Assembly (NCBI GenBank): GCA_009823395.1 | Contig: CM020502.1 | Location: forward strand, 18,446,444 to 18,510,443 | DNA from: Thamnaconus septentrionalis | Lineage: Eukaryota > Chordata > Actinopteri > Tetraodontiformes > Monacanthidae | Length of the DNA: 64,000 nucleotides | Direction: 5' to 3' | Part shown: one piece after another, positions 13,803 to 27,245 of the stretch | How positions within the stretch are numbered: the stretch's first letter is position 1 | Layout: each line of letters begins with the position of its first letter | Notes under the pieces: model-generated | The model's database searches: none | The model's input: only the letters and a program-made list of their open reading frames with translations | Told to the model about the DNA's origin: nothing | Position numbers and translations under genes: made by a program

Positions 13803-16575
13803 TATGTAAGTACATATCTGCACAATAATCGGTTTATTCATTACTCCGGTCACATGTACAAAAAAATGCGCTCATTGGAAGTGTACTCAGAATGATGCCG
13901 TGACATCCGATCCAGTGGTGCGAGTCTCACTGCTCAGTGCGTGATGAGCCAGAAAAACCGCAACCTCGCTCCGCCGCTAAACTCACGACTTGGTGTGAGA
14001 ACGTCCGAGTGCCATCAGGCCAGATGCAAATCACCGGCGCTGGATTGGCGTGACTCATCGGCAGGGTGTCGCATGGCGCCGGAGCTAGGTGGCAGCTCCG
14101 ACGCCCGTCTCCTCCCAGAGCAGACGGGCGTGTGACGGCCATCTGAGCTGAGAGAAGGGTTGGCCGAGCAGCGTCTGCTAACAGGAAATGCAGTGCGAGC
14201 ACGAAGGGTTTTAGTAATGTTTCAAATAGGCAACTCGGGAAAAGTCAGGGAAATTCAGGCTTGTCGGAAAAATGTGAAAAATTTCACGATACAGTGATAT
14301 GTAATGAAAGTAGGGTGTTTAAGTAAAAGCATGAAAGAGTCATTTGTTTGCTTATTGAAAAAAAGTCAACAAAAGTGGAGGGCAGACCTCAACAAAACAT
14401 GTCAACGTCTCAATAACTTGTCACTTGACTTTTTGGTTCGGCGTGACCTTGGTTATGTCAGAGTGTGAACGCATCACGAAGAGTCAATGAAACGGATTTG
14501 TGGATCAGACACTTAATTTCTGTGGTTCACAGAGATGGGAAGGGAAACTACAAATACTTTGTTACTGTTCCTCAATACGTTTTAAGGTATCTGTACTGTA
14601 CTTGAGAGTTTATTTTTCTAATGACTTTTTACTTTCACTCCTTACATTTGCACACTTATCTCTGCACTTTCTACTTCTTACATTGACAAAAACATGCTGG
14701 TTACTTTTGTGTTTAAAGATACAAATTCTGTTCAAAGAGTGAAGTGGAGCCATTTGAACTGTACTACAGTGTAGTTAAATATAAAAGTGCATCATATTTT
14801 AGAGGAAGATTATTTTTAAGTGCCTCTGCTTTAGGGTCACTGTTCAGCACATTTTCAGTACAGAGAAAATAAAATCTAGAAAACAACATTGGTTATTGTC
14901 ATTAAATGTGTGAGCATCCAAGAACCACTGACTGGTCATAACTATTAATGATTACAGTTTGCTTATGCTGCAATTGAAAAATAAAAATAAAAAACTATAC
15001 TATCGCAATTGCGATCTATTCTATAGCTGTTAAAACGATCCAGATGGCCATGCAAGACCTCTGGTCAGTTCAGTCCACATTATTCTGTCAGAACTTTTTC
15101 ATTTTTGCTAAATTATCAACAAATGTATTGTTTCATTAATTAATAGTTTGCCACCTCTTGAGGTTAATCAGAGAATTACATCTCTCTGCTTTCAAATTTG
15201 CTAGCCTTTATATCTCAATTCATCAGCCTCCAACCAGCTAAGGATCACACTTCCTCCCAGGGAGAATCTTCACCGACACCTTCCTGCCCAAAAACCAGCA
15301 GCTCGCTGTCGTCTCTCTTCCCTCTGTCCTCCACCTCAATGCAAAAGACCTTGATGTTTGGGTGATGATTTTTCACGGCACATTTCCATGGCAAATGTAG
15401 CGTGTTACGCCCGTGCCGCCGTTGCCAAGCCCGCTCGGCGCGGTTGGGCGGCCAGTACGCAAGGCCAAAAACGCAGAGGATCTTTCCATGAAATCACCCT
15501 TGTGATGGTAGAGAGCACGTCTTTGTGCGTTCGAGGGCGAAGAAGAATGAAGGATTAACCGGGATCGGCCACCGATGGCGTGCCAGCCAACCAGGGTGAG
15601 GTTGAGTTAAATTCCGGAGGGAGGAGGGACTCCATTGTTTTTTTGTATTTGTTTTTTTAACCCTTTTATTAAACAACAATCTGGCCTCATGTTGCTCAGA
15701 AAGTCAGCGAGTCCGTATGAAAATCCTATCGTTATATGATTTCAAATCCAATTTATTCAACTCATCAACAGCATAATGCGACATACCTCAAAATTTATAC
15801 GATGAGAAATCAACAAAAACACACCTAGGTTTCTCCCCAGAGCTCCTCCATATCTGCATCCACGCCCATTCATTTGACTTATTTTGTTTGCTGGTTTGTT
15901 CCTTCTTCATATGAGTGAAACAGAAATGGCAGTAATGAAGTCACAACGTTAGCGGAAGACGACGGACAGTAAATCGCGGAGAGTCGCTTATGAGCCACTT
16001 ACTTGGGTGAAGAGCAGGCTAATTACGTACTAAATTTAATTATTTAGCAGTTTGTCTACGTAGCTTACCACATTAGCGTAGCTAGCGCTGAGACCTTTGG
16101 CGCCGTCGCGTCTTTTCAAGAAAAAGTGTTTTAATAAGAGGGAGGTGGTTCTAGTCTTGGTCCTGCATCGCTCTAAGTTTTACTTCACGGAAACATGTAA
16201 ACAAGATCCGGTCCATTGTCGCGCATGTGAGCAAGTCACATCCGTTTACTTCAATTACCGAGTCACTCCTGCTTATCGTTTTTTCTTTCGCGTGCATGCA
16301 AAACGGGCTGAACGTGCTGACAACGAAGCCGGGATTAAATAAAAGCTGTCAGACCCGTTCTGCAATCCTTTCTACTCCCTGGAGGTGACAATTCCTTTTT
16401 TTTTTCCCAGTCATCCAGTTTGCAACAAAATTAACAATCACGGGAGTTTGCCCTACAAAAGGAGGCGGAACTCTCTCACTCTCTTTTTTTCAACACAGCG
16501 ATCAAACGTGGTGGCAAACTGGTCCCCGAGGCCAATTTCCACCCACTCATAAATGGGTGGGGGAGAAACAAAACA

Positions 16576-16622
16576 CTCACACACACTCATTTATAAACAC
16601 ACACACTCACACACACACACAC
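16576..16622 (+). repeat. (CA)n microsatellite
   Basis: Interrupted CA/CACT array. Confidence 0.9.
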
Positions 16623-18039
16623 AGGCTTGGAACCACCGCGAGCCAGCGGGAAGCAACATTTGATTTGAGGTGATGGAAATTGACGAACACGAGGCTTGTA
16701 ATCCTGTAAGAGTGACTCGGGCGCCTTTGAAATGGGTCCCGGTGGCTGTGCGGCTCCGACTCCGGGGGGGGGGGCACTGCTAAATGAATCTGTCGGCGGT
16801 TCGCGCAGCCAAATGAACACGGCACGCTAAGTGAGGGAGCGGTGGGTTGCAAGCGGGTTCATTTGGCGAAACCTATTAGGATTTATGAGGCAATGAAGTG
16901 CAGAGGTGCTTTATTAATCTCTCCGACCGACGTCGGTCCGCCCAAGACGGAGAGCAGAATTGACGCAGGCGACGTTTCGTTCCTGCCTTCGCTCTAATGG
17001 CAGGAAAAGCCGCGTAATGAATGGATAAATGAACGGATGAAGAAGGGAGTGCAATCCTTGAAATAATTTCTTCTGCGAAAAGCGAACATTCCATTCACTG
17101 CTAAAGCAGGAAAGTTACTTTCATCCAAGTCCTCCTTCATTTCTTTCCCCATTCGCTCTTGGTGCTTATGGTGTGCTTTCACTTCGCATCACTCCGCCCA
17201 TCCGCACGTGCCTTGATGGCCTCAGCACAGCGTTGCGTATTGCTGCACTGCGACTTCTGCTCGAGCTAATCCTGAAAGCTGACCAAGTGTGGAGAAGCAC
17301 TGATCTCCTGAGCTCATGTCAGGCAGAAGGAGCCAGGAGGATCGGCGAGAGGACGTGCGCGAGCGTGGACGAGCTCGTGGCGCGCACACGCACGTTCAAG
17401 CGCACTCACGCGCGTTCGCACCATGGGACTTAAAAGGTGGTGAGTGGTTTTTGTCGGTTCACTGCGTCCTGGTTGAGATCAAAATCATCTCAAACTTGTG
17501 CGAATGAGATCTCCAAGGAGTGTAATGGAGTGAAAAGGCCAGCTTTGGTGGTTCGCGGTCGATGCTCGAGTCAAGCGCAGCTCGCAACAGACGGACGCCT
17601 GAATTTGTCTATTCAATTCATACATAGCCTCAGTGTCCCATAAATATAAAGATTTTAAGTGGCCCTCACATTTGCTCTTTGCTGGCCACCTGCGTTAGTG
17701 TTCTATAGCCTCACAAGCTGTAGCAGCTTCTGACACATTTGCATAGAATTGAAAGAAAATGGTTTTTAGCATGCTACCTTATATTAGCACCAGCTAACCA
17801 GCTCATCTACTCCTCAATAAGGAAGCAGATTATCCAGACAATGTTGTCGGGGTGAATTTGGTCAATGTGCCATAAAATGTTGTCTCATTTGTATTTTTTT
17901 CCAGTTTGTTTGAATTTTGCCAAACAAGGACAAAAAAAAGTGGTGATTTGTGGTCAGTACCAAAAAGTGTCAAGATTTGTGACACAGCTCTCACCTGTCT
18001 CAATATTTTACGAATCTGTTTTGATTTGACGTGGTGAAC

Positions 18040-18300
18040 TCAGCAAACCTCCCTCCCTCATCTCCCCAGCCATGTCAGGTCTCCTTCCCTCTGATTGGTT
18101 GTCTGCGCCCTAATGCACTGCACCTGTCTCCAGCCCCCACCGCACACCTCACCCTCTATTTAGGCAGCTGTCTTCCTCAGCCAGGTTGCCAGATTGTCTC
18201 CTCTCATGTGAGCCTTCCACGCTTCCTCTTGTTCCTCATTTCCTCTTCTCAGTAACTTGTGCAGACAGCACGTGCATCCCTTTGTTACATTCAATCGAAT
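18040..18300 (+). mobile_element. LTR-like retroelement remnant
   Basis: CTCTGATTGGTTGTC, CACCTGTCTCCAGCC and CTATTTAGGCAGCTG, followed by a pyrimidine-rich stretch, resemble the U3/R portion of fish LTRs such as the 26080 remnant. The ends are not defined. Confidence 0.3.
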
Positions 18301-19432
18301 GTAGCCCAGCGCATGTGTTCAGATTTTGCTGGCTTCACATCAATGCCTTATTTGTGTTGCTACCTTGGTTGGTCTTAAGCTAACTTTTTGAGGATGTCAA
18401 ACCATTCATTTGGCTTGAACTCCACAACTCCATTTACTCTACTCATGCATGTTTCAATCTCCATCAAAGCACCACCACCGAGCTTTGTACTGATGTGTTT
18501 CCTGTTGTGTCCTAGTCAGACATAAATCTGGGCAGACAACCATACAAGTCCCATTACGCCTCGTTTGAGGGACTGAAACCCAAATGCTTTTCCTGTGTTT
18601 TTGTGGTTGTTTACACTTGTAATTAGCGGGATGGCCTGCTTTTCTAACACAACTTTACTGAAACGTTTCAGTAGAAGGGCGTAGATTTTAACAATTCCTC
18701 TGTGCATGCAAAACCAACCCTGCCTACATGCAGATATCTTAAAAAATATCAAAAGAATGAAAAATAATGTACATAAAGCATGCGTGGAAAGTAAGTGCAT
18801 GACCCCAGGTAGTCTTTGCATATATCTGAATGTATCAGCACTCCTTCATCAACTCGCCTCCTGTTTGCTTCTTGATAGATGCTGAAGTGGACAGTTTTTA
18901 AAATGACATGCATACACAGACGTTGCTGCTGTCCCCGCCACAGCAAAGAAATCTAATATCATGCACAACAATATAAAGATGGACAGAGTCATCGGGATGT
19001 TTGCCAACAGGTTGGTTTAATGGTCAGCGCTATCTTGATCTTGTGATCCCTTTTGAAAACGAAAGAGTTAAACTTTTTACCCAATTTCACTCAAAATTAG
19101 ACCAAATCAGACAAAACTGACATTTAAACCTTTTTGCTAACTTTGATATTAATATTTTTTTTACTATCAATCAAGACCAATCAAAAATTTGAACTAGCTG
19201 GTAACTGTACGAATAAGATGCTCTTTTCCATATTGACCATATTATACTGTAATGTGGTCATAATTATAGTATTCTGAATTGTCTTTTTGCAACCAACTTA
19301 GGCGGCTCCTGCAGGTCAAACAATAGCATCTTTTTGTACGGTCAATGGCTCAACCCTCCCAAAGAAAACAGCAAGTCTCCTCTCGCTTCAACAAACCGTG
19401 GACGCGGCGCTCGAAGGTTTACCTGGATTCTT

Positions 19433-19456
19433 AAAAAAAAAAAAAAAAAAAAAAAA
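19433..19456 (+). repeat. poly(A) tract
   Basis: A run of 24 A. No retroelement body is recognisable immediately to its left. Confidence 0.9.
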
Positions 19457-20907
19457 TCAAACTGCAGCCAACCCTGTAGAACACATTTGTATGTCAAGTG
19501 ACACCAAATTGTGTACCCACCCCCCAACACTGAGAGCCTCTGAGGTCAAGCCTCCGCTGTTCACCATGCCGGGAATGCTTTTTGGAATATACAGAGGTAA
19601 TTATTGGTGAGCTCTCTCATTAGAAACGGCAGGTATCTGAGCGTGACAGAGAGAGTGGGAACAAAATCTAATTATCGCCCTCTTCTCACCCACCTTCCTG
19701 TGACATCAATACTCTATTATAGCGTCTTGTCCCCAGGGTGCAGGCAGACTCTGACTCCTACACATGTGCAGCGTGCCTTTACATGCGTATCCACAGAGCA
19801 TGAAATCATTATAAATCTGTGCATCAATATGATGCGGTATGACTGGCCTTAAGTGCAGAAAGTTGCCAAATTAAGGAACTCTTTCAATTGTTGTTGTTCT
19901 TGTGGACTTGTGTTACTCAGATTAGGAGAGTTGGACTATAAAAAAATTAAGCCATGTATTGAGAGAAGTTTCTGTTTGCCAATACTTTATTTGTCCTCGT
20001 CAACTTTCAGTTGAGGGGAGGTGAAGAAATTAGCCTCACGACCTTTGTTCTGAAGTAGTGCAAAAACCATGTGAATCAAAACCTGCACTTTTCCGTGATG
20101 CCAAACAAAAATCAAATGATTGAGACAAGGCCGGTGCTTCACAAATCCGGCAAGTCCAGGATGGCTCACTACGGCGTCAGCTCGCGTGCCGTTAACCCGC
20201 TGACTTTTGCTGGGGCGGAAGGAACAGAAGCCAGCGCTGCCCCCTGGCTTTCATGCGATTATCTCTGATCTCACCAACTTGTCTGGCGGAAGCTAAATCC
20301 GGGCTTTGTTTTCCTCGCAGGAAGCTGCTGCTGGCCTGGCAGCTCAAAAAGTCCGCACAGTGTGTTGTAAAGTACAAGAGCAGGACCGATGGTTGACACG
20401 CCGGTCCCATTCTGTTCCACTGGCAGTCGTACGATTGCACTTTTCATTTTTGGAGGCGCGGTTTTGCAGAGGCGCAAACCGTTGACGTTGAGTCTGAACA
20501 AAAAGACCTCGGACTGCCAAGAAGCATGAATGCCGATTTGCTCAGGAAGTTTGCGTCCTGCAGCGGCACTTTTACGGTGAAGAGGCCACCGAGGCATTGA
20601 AGTGCATCTTAAGGTAACCCTCCAACCCTGCACTCATTGTTTTACCGCAGGCGCTTCGTCAGCTCTCTCATGTCTGATATTCAACCTAGAAATGAAAGAC
20701 CGGCCTGAGACTGGAAGTGGAGTCGGGTTGAGGTCTGTGTTTCCCTCCCACCCAGGCACTCGAGTGGAACTTCAGGAGGTGGGCGTCGTTCTCCAACAAA
20801 GGGAGATCGAAAATGGAGTCACGGCGGCGTGCAGAGGGAAAGCGTCAGACTCAGTTAGGTGTCAGGGGAAAGTTGAGCAATAGCTCCATGCAAAGTGTTA
20901 AAAAGAA

Positions 20908-21046
20908 GGCGTTCATTCATTCATTCATGTTCTATACCCGCTTATTCCAATTCAGGGTCACGGGGGTCTGCTGTAGCCTATCCCAGCTGTCTTAGGGCGA
21001 AGGCAGGGTGACACCCTGGACAAGTCGCCAGTTCATCACAAAAGAA
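20908..21046 (+). mobile_element. teleost interspersed repeat, ATTC-tailed
   Basis: A (CATT)n start is followed by TTCTATACCCGCTTATTCC, AGGGTCACGGGGGTCTG, TAGCCTATCCCAGCTG and CACCCTGGACAAGTCGCCAG. This phrase order is very common across fish genomes as a retroelement tail. I do not assign a named family. Confidence 0.7.
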
Positions 21047-21049
21047 GGC

Positions 21050-21116
21050 GTTTTTTTTTATTATTATTATTTTTGTTATCATTATTATTATTGTTATTGT
21101 TATTATTTTTATTATA
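21050..21116 (+). repeat. (TTA)n-rich microsatellite
   Basis: Imperfect TTA/TTAT array just right of the interspersed repeat ending at 21046. Confidence 0.9.
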
Positions 21117-21576
21117 GGGATAGTGGTGGTGATCAGTGGGAAGTAATAGTGGTACAATTTATTGTCAATCTTGTGCTGGGAAAGGTTAACAAGTATTCAA
21201 TGGTTATGTGGCTAATTGTCTTGGAAATACCCAAATCTCATGACCACTTGGCTGCTGATGTAAAGTTAAGGAATAGCCCATGGTAAATATATATATACAA
21301 ATATATAATGTTTAACACAGGTATAAACAGTATTTCTTCTTTTTTGGAGTATTCACAGAAGAAAAAGCCCCTGGATTTCTGATGAACCTGATCTAAATTC
21401 AGTTCACAAAAAATAAAGAAGTAATCACAATCTACCATTGCTCTGGCATTAATGGCACAAAGGCTGTTGAATGACTATTTGTTGCAAGCAGTCCCACCAT
21501 GCATCAGGGGCTGCATGCATTGCATAGAACATAAACCATGAGTTCTAATCTCAGCCACAAATTGAATGCTCCAATA

Positions 21577-21633
21577 AAGAGAGAGAGAGAGGGGGAGAGA
21601 GAGGGAGAGAGAGAGAGGGAACAAGAGAGAGAG
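21577..21633 (+). repeat. (GA)n microsatellite, interrupted
   Basis: GAGA arrays interrupted by GGG. Confidence 0.9.
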
Positions 21634-22591
21634 TTGAGAGGTTTTATATTTGATCCAAACTTGTACACAATCATTGATGTCATAGTGATCGTGATCACAA
21701 TATTACAATTTAACAGCCAATGTGAAATTAAACAATCTACCATCCTTACCATTTTGAGGATAACTCCATGATGCTAGGTTCTTGGTGCGTAAAGTGGAAA
21801 TGCAGATTTTCGAGAGATTTCTCTCAGATTTTGACAGGCTTCAAAATTACGGGGCTGCACTCCTCAACACTGAAGACCACAATTAAAATTGCACTCAGTC
21901 AAGCTCACTTCACCGTGGTGCACCGTCTTTTTCAATCTGCTGTTTTTTTTCTTGACTTTCTAAATTTCCAGCGGCAGGTGAGATTTTTCATGGTTGTTAG
22001 GCCGACCTTATTCACCGACCAGATCTCACTGCTGGCAAGGAAAATTGGCCAGGGTTATTATGAGTCATGCAAGGCAAAGGCCATGCTAATCAATACACGC
22101 TTTACGTGCCACAAGTCCAAGTCCTACAAGACATTATCGATTCAAGTGCTTGTCTAGCTGGTGCACTTGTGCGTGAAATTCATTGTGATACAGCAACCAG
22201 CTTTCTGGCCGTGTTAAACCTCCTCAGGTTGCGTCGACCCTGCCCTTTCTTTCTGTCTGTCTTTCTTTCTTTGTTTTTCTTCCTTTGCTCGCTCGTTTCT
22301 GTTTCCCTTCAATTCGAGCAGTTTAGGACACACAGAGGTCAATTAAGATTCATCGATCAAAGGTGGCGAAGGGCTTGTAGAACATGCAGTACTTGTTGTG
22401 TTGGGGTTCAAAAGGACCTGGGCAGCAATTGAATTTCTGGTCTATTAGTCCCATGGACTGCTCAGGGATGAACTGGCCTTATACATCATTAAAGGCAGTG
22501 TAGAAACGTTGCAGGTTCTTCTCTTACCACCGGTTTGTTTGGTTGAGTCAGTATTGCGCAGGGATAAGGAAGCGATCGTGATGGAGAAAAC

Positions 22592-22898
22592 CAGGGATGC
22601 ACCGATTCCACTTTTTCACAGAGCGAGTAGAGTACGAGTACTTGCTTAGTACTGTGATGTATTACAGATGTTCTATTATTTGAACAACATTCCTCAGCAT
22701 GTTTTTCTAGAACACCGGATGGCTGTCACAAGTTTCACTGCAGTGCAAACACAAATGTGACAAAATTGTTGTATACATACACATACAACTGGTGTAAGTG
22801 TTCTGGTATCGGCGTGTATTTCACAAGTATGAGTAAAGTACTCAACCCCGGTATCGGTACCGATACCAAGTACTGGGATCTGTATCATTGCATCCCGA
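22592..22898. mobile_element. hAT-type MITE with 8-bp target-site duplication
   Basis: The 307-bp element begins CAGGGATGCACCGAT and ends TTGCATCCCGA, an imperfect terminal inverted repeat. It is flanked by the 8-bp direct repeat GAGAAAAC at 22584-22591 and 22899-22906. An 8-bp duplication is the hAT signature. It has no coding capacity. A subterminal GGTATCGGTACCGATACC palindrome lies near 22850. Confidence 0.8.
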
Positions 22899-23592
22899 GA
22901 GAAAACCGTCAAGCTCATTGTTCCGACTTATCCTCGCGGGATCACAATCATTTCTCACATTTATAAAAGTTCAGATTAGAGACTCCCGTTTTACCAGCGC
23001 TTGCATCATGCCGTAAAACCTCCGCAGGCGCAAACCGCTGGGCCTCATGCGCCGCTTTCATTATGAGCCGCGGTGTCATCCTCACCTCCGGTGAACTTTG
23101 AAATGGCAAAAACAACAGAGGACGTGTCTGAGCAGTGTGAAATCCACACTCGATGAAAAAAACGGAACAAAATTGTTTTGCCTTATTAGCAGGAATCTAA
23201 TTTCCCGTCTGGGTTGGAGGTGACGGTGTGCAACCGCAGCAAGGCAACCAAGCGCTTAATGTTTTCCGTCATACGATAACCCGCTGTGAGGGCTGCAGTG
23301 TAAATATTAAGTGGCATCATTTCATTAAAAAAACATTGCATTGAGGGCCTATTTGAGTGTGCAGAAGTGTGTTTACATTCTTCAGTGTAAAGAGGTCAAG
23401 TGTGGCCACTTACCGTACATTTGACTGAATATTAAATGCTGTGTTCATGAAAGCATCAATTTATGTCTGAAGAAGATGCTAATAAGAATATAGTATTAGT
23501 GATAATAATAGTAATGCTGTCTGTCCATGCAAGATAATACAAGCCACTTCAGCGAGCGTGCCATGGGGAAAAAAGTTGACGTCTTTGAAATT

Positions 23593-23676
23593 GCCAGTTG
23601 CAAAAAGTGCATTACTTTAAATTTTTGTGAACATGCCAGTTGCAAAAAGTGCATTGCCTTAAATTTTTGTGAACGT
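23593..23676 (+). repeat. 42-bp tandem duplication, two copies
   Basis: Two adjacent copies of a 42-bp unit starting GCCAGTTGCAAAAAGTGCAT occupy 23593-23634 and 23635-23676, with very few substitutions. No gene context. Confidence 0.9.
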
Positions 23677-23710
23677 ACCTTTTTTTCCCCAATCATCTCT
23701 TTCAAAAACA

Positions 23711-23739
23711 TTAACAACAACAACAACAACAGCAACAAA
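23711..23739 (+). repeat. (AAC)n microsatellite
   Basis: AAC array with one AGC. Confidence 0.9.
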
Positions 23740-26079
23740 AACCTGGAGCTGTTTGCTCTATTAAAAAGGAGAGAGAAAGAGAGAGTTGCTTTCAGGCTGG
23801 GGTTTATTCACACAGCAAATGTTGAAAGACTTCGCTTTCAGTGTGCGAAACTCAACAAGGAAAATCTAAACATCTAAAGTATTTTCTTGATGCTTTTTAA
23901 GGCTTTGTTCGCGTCGCCAGCTGGGCACTTGAGCGGAGCGACTTTTTGTCATCCGCGCACCTGTGATGGTGAGGCACACAAAGGCAGAGCAGTCAATGCG
24001 CAGGCAGGAGAGACAAGCATGAGGAGGAGAGCGACGTGGAATATGCAAACCAGGGAGAAAGAAGAAAAAGACTGAATCTCCCAGGGGACGATGATCGGAA
24101 TCCAAACATCTGGACGAAGGACCAACAGCCATAAAGCACTCTGTATGGCTGGGGAAGACACAGACTGCGTGATACTAAAGTAATAAACGCAGCAGTTCAG
24201 TCAGAGGTTTTAAGTGTCGACTGTGCTCCCAACAAGGGTGGGATTATTGGGATTTCAGATATGAAATCCTGCAGAACCATCTTGAAAATGCCCAATCTCA
24301 GTTGTTTTTACCACAAAGCCGAGTGCTGCAGGACCAATCAGCCTTCATTTGGAGGACAAAGGCAGCATGTATGTCCAGGTTTTAGTGGCAACAAATACAG
24401 AAAGCTGATGAAAGCTTGAACAAGTCTGTTTTGAACAGGGTTCTTCAACTCACCTTCAATTTTTGGTCGAGCCATTTCAAAATATTTTATGGACTTAATG
24501 ACAAATTGAATCAATCCAGCATCTATACGTATGCAAGGTATTCTGTCCTGCATTTGAAGTTATGGAATGACAATTAGTCACTTTTAAAGATAGCTTTGAG
24601 TATGCCGGCTAACAAACAAATCCTTATCTAGTGATATCGCTCTACGATATTTGAATTTTAATATAAGCACCTGCATTTTCATTTTGGTAGTCAGACATCA
24701 ACTAATTCACATGGACAAATGTCATATTATTGCATCAGAAAGTAAAAAAATTAAAAGTTGTGATGCCCGTGGGAGCCCGGCGTGTAGCAACTTCCGACAA
24801 TATCCTGGTTCAAATGTTTTTAACCCTCTTGTGGAGCAACAACACAGCAGAGAGAGCGGTTCACCCCAAAGAGAAAGGGTATATATTTTCCCCATTTCCT
24901 CTCTTAGCTGTTGGCCAATTTCCCCACAGATTGTTTGGACGCGGGTCATTGTGGAGATACCAACTGTAGAGATGATTGCTTTCTCTCGAAAATAATGGAG
25001 TGGAAGGGACTTCACTAGTGCCGCGGAGAGGCCCCCAAAAAATACACATTTGAAGAAGGCAGCAGCGCTCCCTGTTTGCAGTGTTTTTGAGCCATGCTTC
25101 AGACCTCTTTTGCCGAGCAGTGTTAATTAGCAGTGTTATTAATTCGGTGCGTAACGCAGAGTTTATATTTTGAGCGTGTCGGTTTGTGAATTCCACGAGC
25201 CGTCCAAATGTAAAAGTTGAGAAAGTGGCGTAGCGACATTGGCATGCTAACTAAAATTAGCATCTTCTAGCCAGCTAGCTACTGCTCTTACATCTTTGGT
25301 GGCACACTTCAATTAGGCATTAACAATGTGGTGTTGGTTTTATTTATTTTATTATAATTTTTTTTTTTATTAAATTCCTTCAATGCTGTTCTCAGGTCAC
25401 TGACAAAGAAAATGGAGTCATTTCCAGTGAGTGCAAAACAAGACCCAAAGATAAGGATGAACTTTATTGTCTGAATGTCCTTTCTGAACCACAACTTCAT
25501 CATCGTCCTTTCATTGTGTGCCTGTTGGGTCTAATACTGGCCATCTCTGTTTGTCCTTTCTTGCCATTGAACATTTAACTAACTGTACAATAGAGCATTA
25601 CAGCTCATCAGGCCCAGTTCTTTATCCTTTTATCTCTTGTCCACAACAAAGCTATTTTTTATGTTCCTTTTTTGTTTTCAATAAATATCTATTTGCTTTC
25701 CTAAAAGATTACATATTGCCTGAACTGTTTTGGACTCTTTGGGGTTTTTTTTGTCTCTGCCAACAGCCGCATGAGAGCTGTGTCAGTTGTTTTGCCAACA
25801 GCTGTTTGTTTGAAGACTGATTTCATCTTTTTCAACAAAAGCTGACGGAAGAACAAATGACGGTTGAGCAAGTAAAGGCCCCATGTTGAAGCGGAGTTGC
25901 CAGATCTTCATTTATTTGGAAACACACACTTCCTGCGAAGGCTGATGCTCTGGAAGACCTTCAGAGAAAAGGTTTAACAGAGGATCCAATCAACACCTCA
26001 CTGGGGTTATTGTCACTAAGGGTGGCATCAGTGCTCTTTGTGTGATGTCTCCCTAAAAATATACTTAAGGTTCCTGATT

Positions 26080-26395
26080 TCCCGCCTTTTTTGGTCCCAT
26101 GATTTTCACCTGCGTCTCGTTTTTGTTCCAGCTCCTGATTGGTCTCACCTGTGTTCCCCTGCCCTCCTGCATAAATCCTCCTTGTCTCCCTTTGTTTGTG
26201 CCTGGTCGTCGCCTTATCTGTTTAGTCTATGTTGTTTCTACATCCAGTCCAGGTCTATGTCTTTAAGTCTGTCTTGAACTTGTTACCTTCTACCCATGAG
26301 GACACTTTCCGTTGTCTTTTCGTTTATGGAAATAAATAGCCTCTTGTTCCTGCATCCCAGAATGTGTCTGCTCTTGAGTCCTGCCGACAACACTG
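26080..26395 (+). mobile_element. LTR-like retroelement remnant
   Basis: It has the layout of a fish solo LTR 3' region: CTCCTGATTGGTCTCACCTG, GCATAAATCC (TATA-like), T/C-rich sequence, GGAAATAAATAGCC (poly(A)-signal-like), then TTGAGTCCTGCCGACAACAC. Termini and target duplications were not found. Confidence 0.4.
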
Positions 26396-26799
26396 TAATG
26401 ACACTTTGTGACATCACAAAAGAGCAATTTTCATCAGCCTTCAGGCTGTAACTGCACTCAGTAAAACATTTCTTCACCACAACATTTCACTACAGGTGCA
26501 ATAAACACTTATTTTTAACACTTACAGAGGTTGGTAAATAATATGTATATTATTTTTTTTTTTTTTATTTCATTGTAATTCAATACAATCTTTTCATCTT
26601 CTCTTTGCACTGTATGCTGCTGTTATTACGCAAATTTCCCCAATGTGTGATAAATATAGGCATCCGGTTCTATTCTAAGGTGCATTTTACTTTGTGAAAA
26701 GTTGAACAAGAAAACCAGACTTTTCTCTTCATTTGGTGTTAAAAAAAAAAAAAAAGACACATTATGGGTGGAAAACCTGAGTGAAGTGAGTCCGTTCCC

Positions 26800-27245
26800 A
26801 GAGTGGGACCCTTCAAATGCTGGCGCCCACTCGGATTCACGGCAGCGTGTCAAGCGGCGGGGCTCGAAGGATCTGCTCGGCCCTACCGAGTTGCACTGGA
26901 CGGCGGCCGACCATTGGCTGCTGTTCGGAGACGACGCCGATGCTACGACAGCACGCCGCAACTGGCTGGTTTGCGCGGGGTTCTTGCGCGCACACAAGGC
27001 GGAAGGGGGAGAGAAGGTGGCGGAATTTCGTCTGAGGAGGATGTTGGCCTTTTCAGGAAGCTGCAGATTCTTCCAGCCTTGGCTCCCCCTCCTCCCTTCG
27101 CTTTCCCACCGCGCCTTCGCCTTTAATGACTCTCTTGTCCACCCCCCCCCACCTCCACCACCACCTCCACCTACCCCCCGCTTGCAACTCCCCGACTCCT
27201 CCTTGTCTTTCCCCTGCACTTCTCAGTGCGGCGAGGCATGGCGAG
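26800..27245. promoter_or_regulatory. CpG-rich island-like segment
   Basis: This is a dense CpG stretch, especially 26820-27010, with an inverted CCAAT box (ATTGG near 26924) next to a poly-C/proline-codon-like tract at 27143-27178. Long ORFs on both strands here are a by-product of the high G+C. It may be a promoter or enhancer of an unseen transcript. Confidence 0.35.

Larger units (their letters stand above)
11395..22583. other. intergenic sequence without recognised genes
   Basis: Outside the Tc1 fossil, LTR-like remnant and microsatellites, I see only unique non-coding DNA. Moderate CpG patches occur near 11680-11880, 13930-14130 and 16730-17000. A short 8-bp hairpin lies near 14103-14129. 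Confidence 0.65.
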
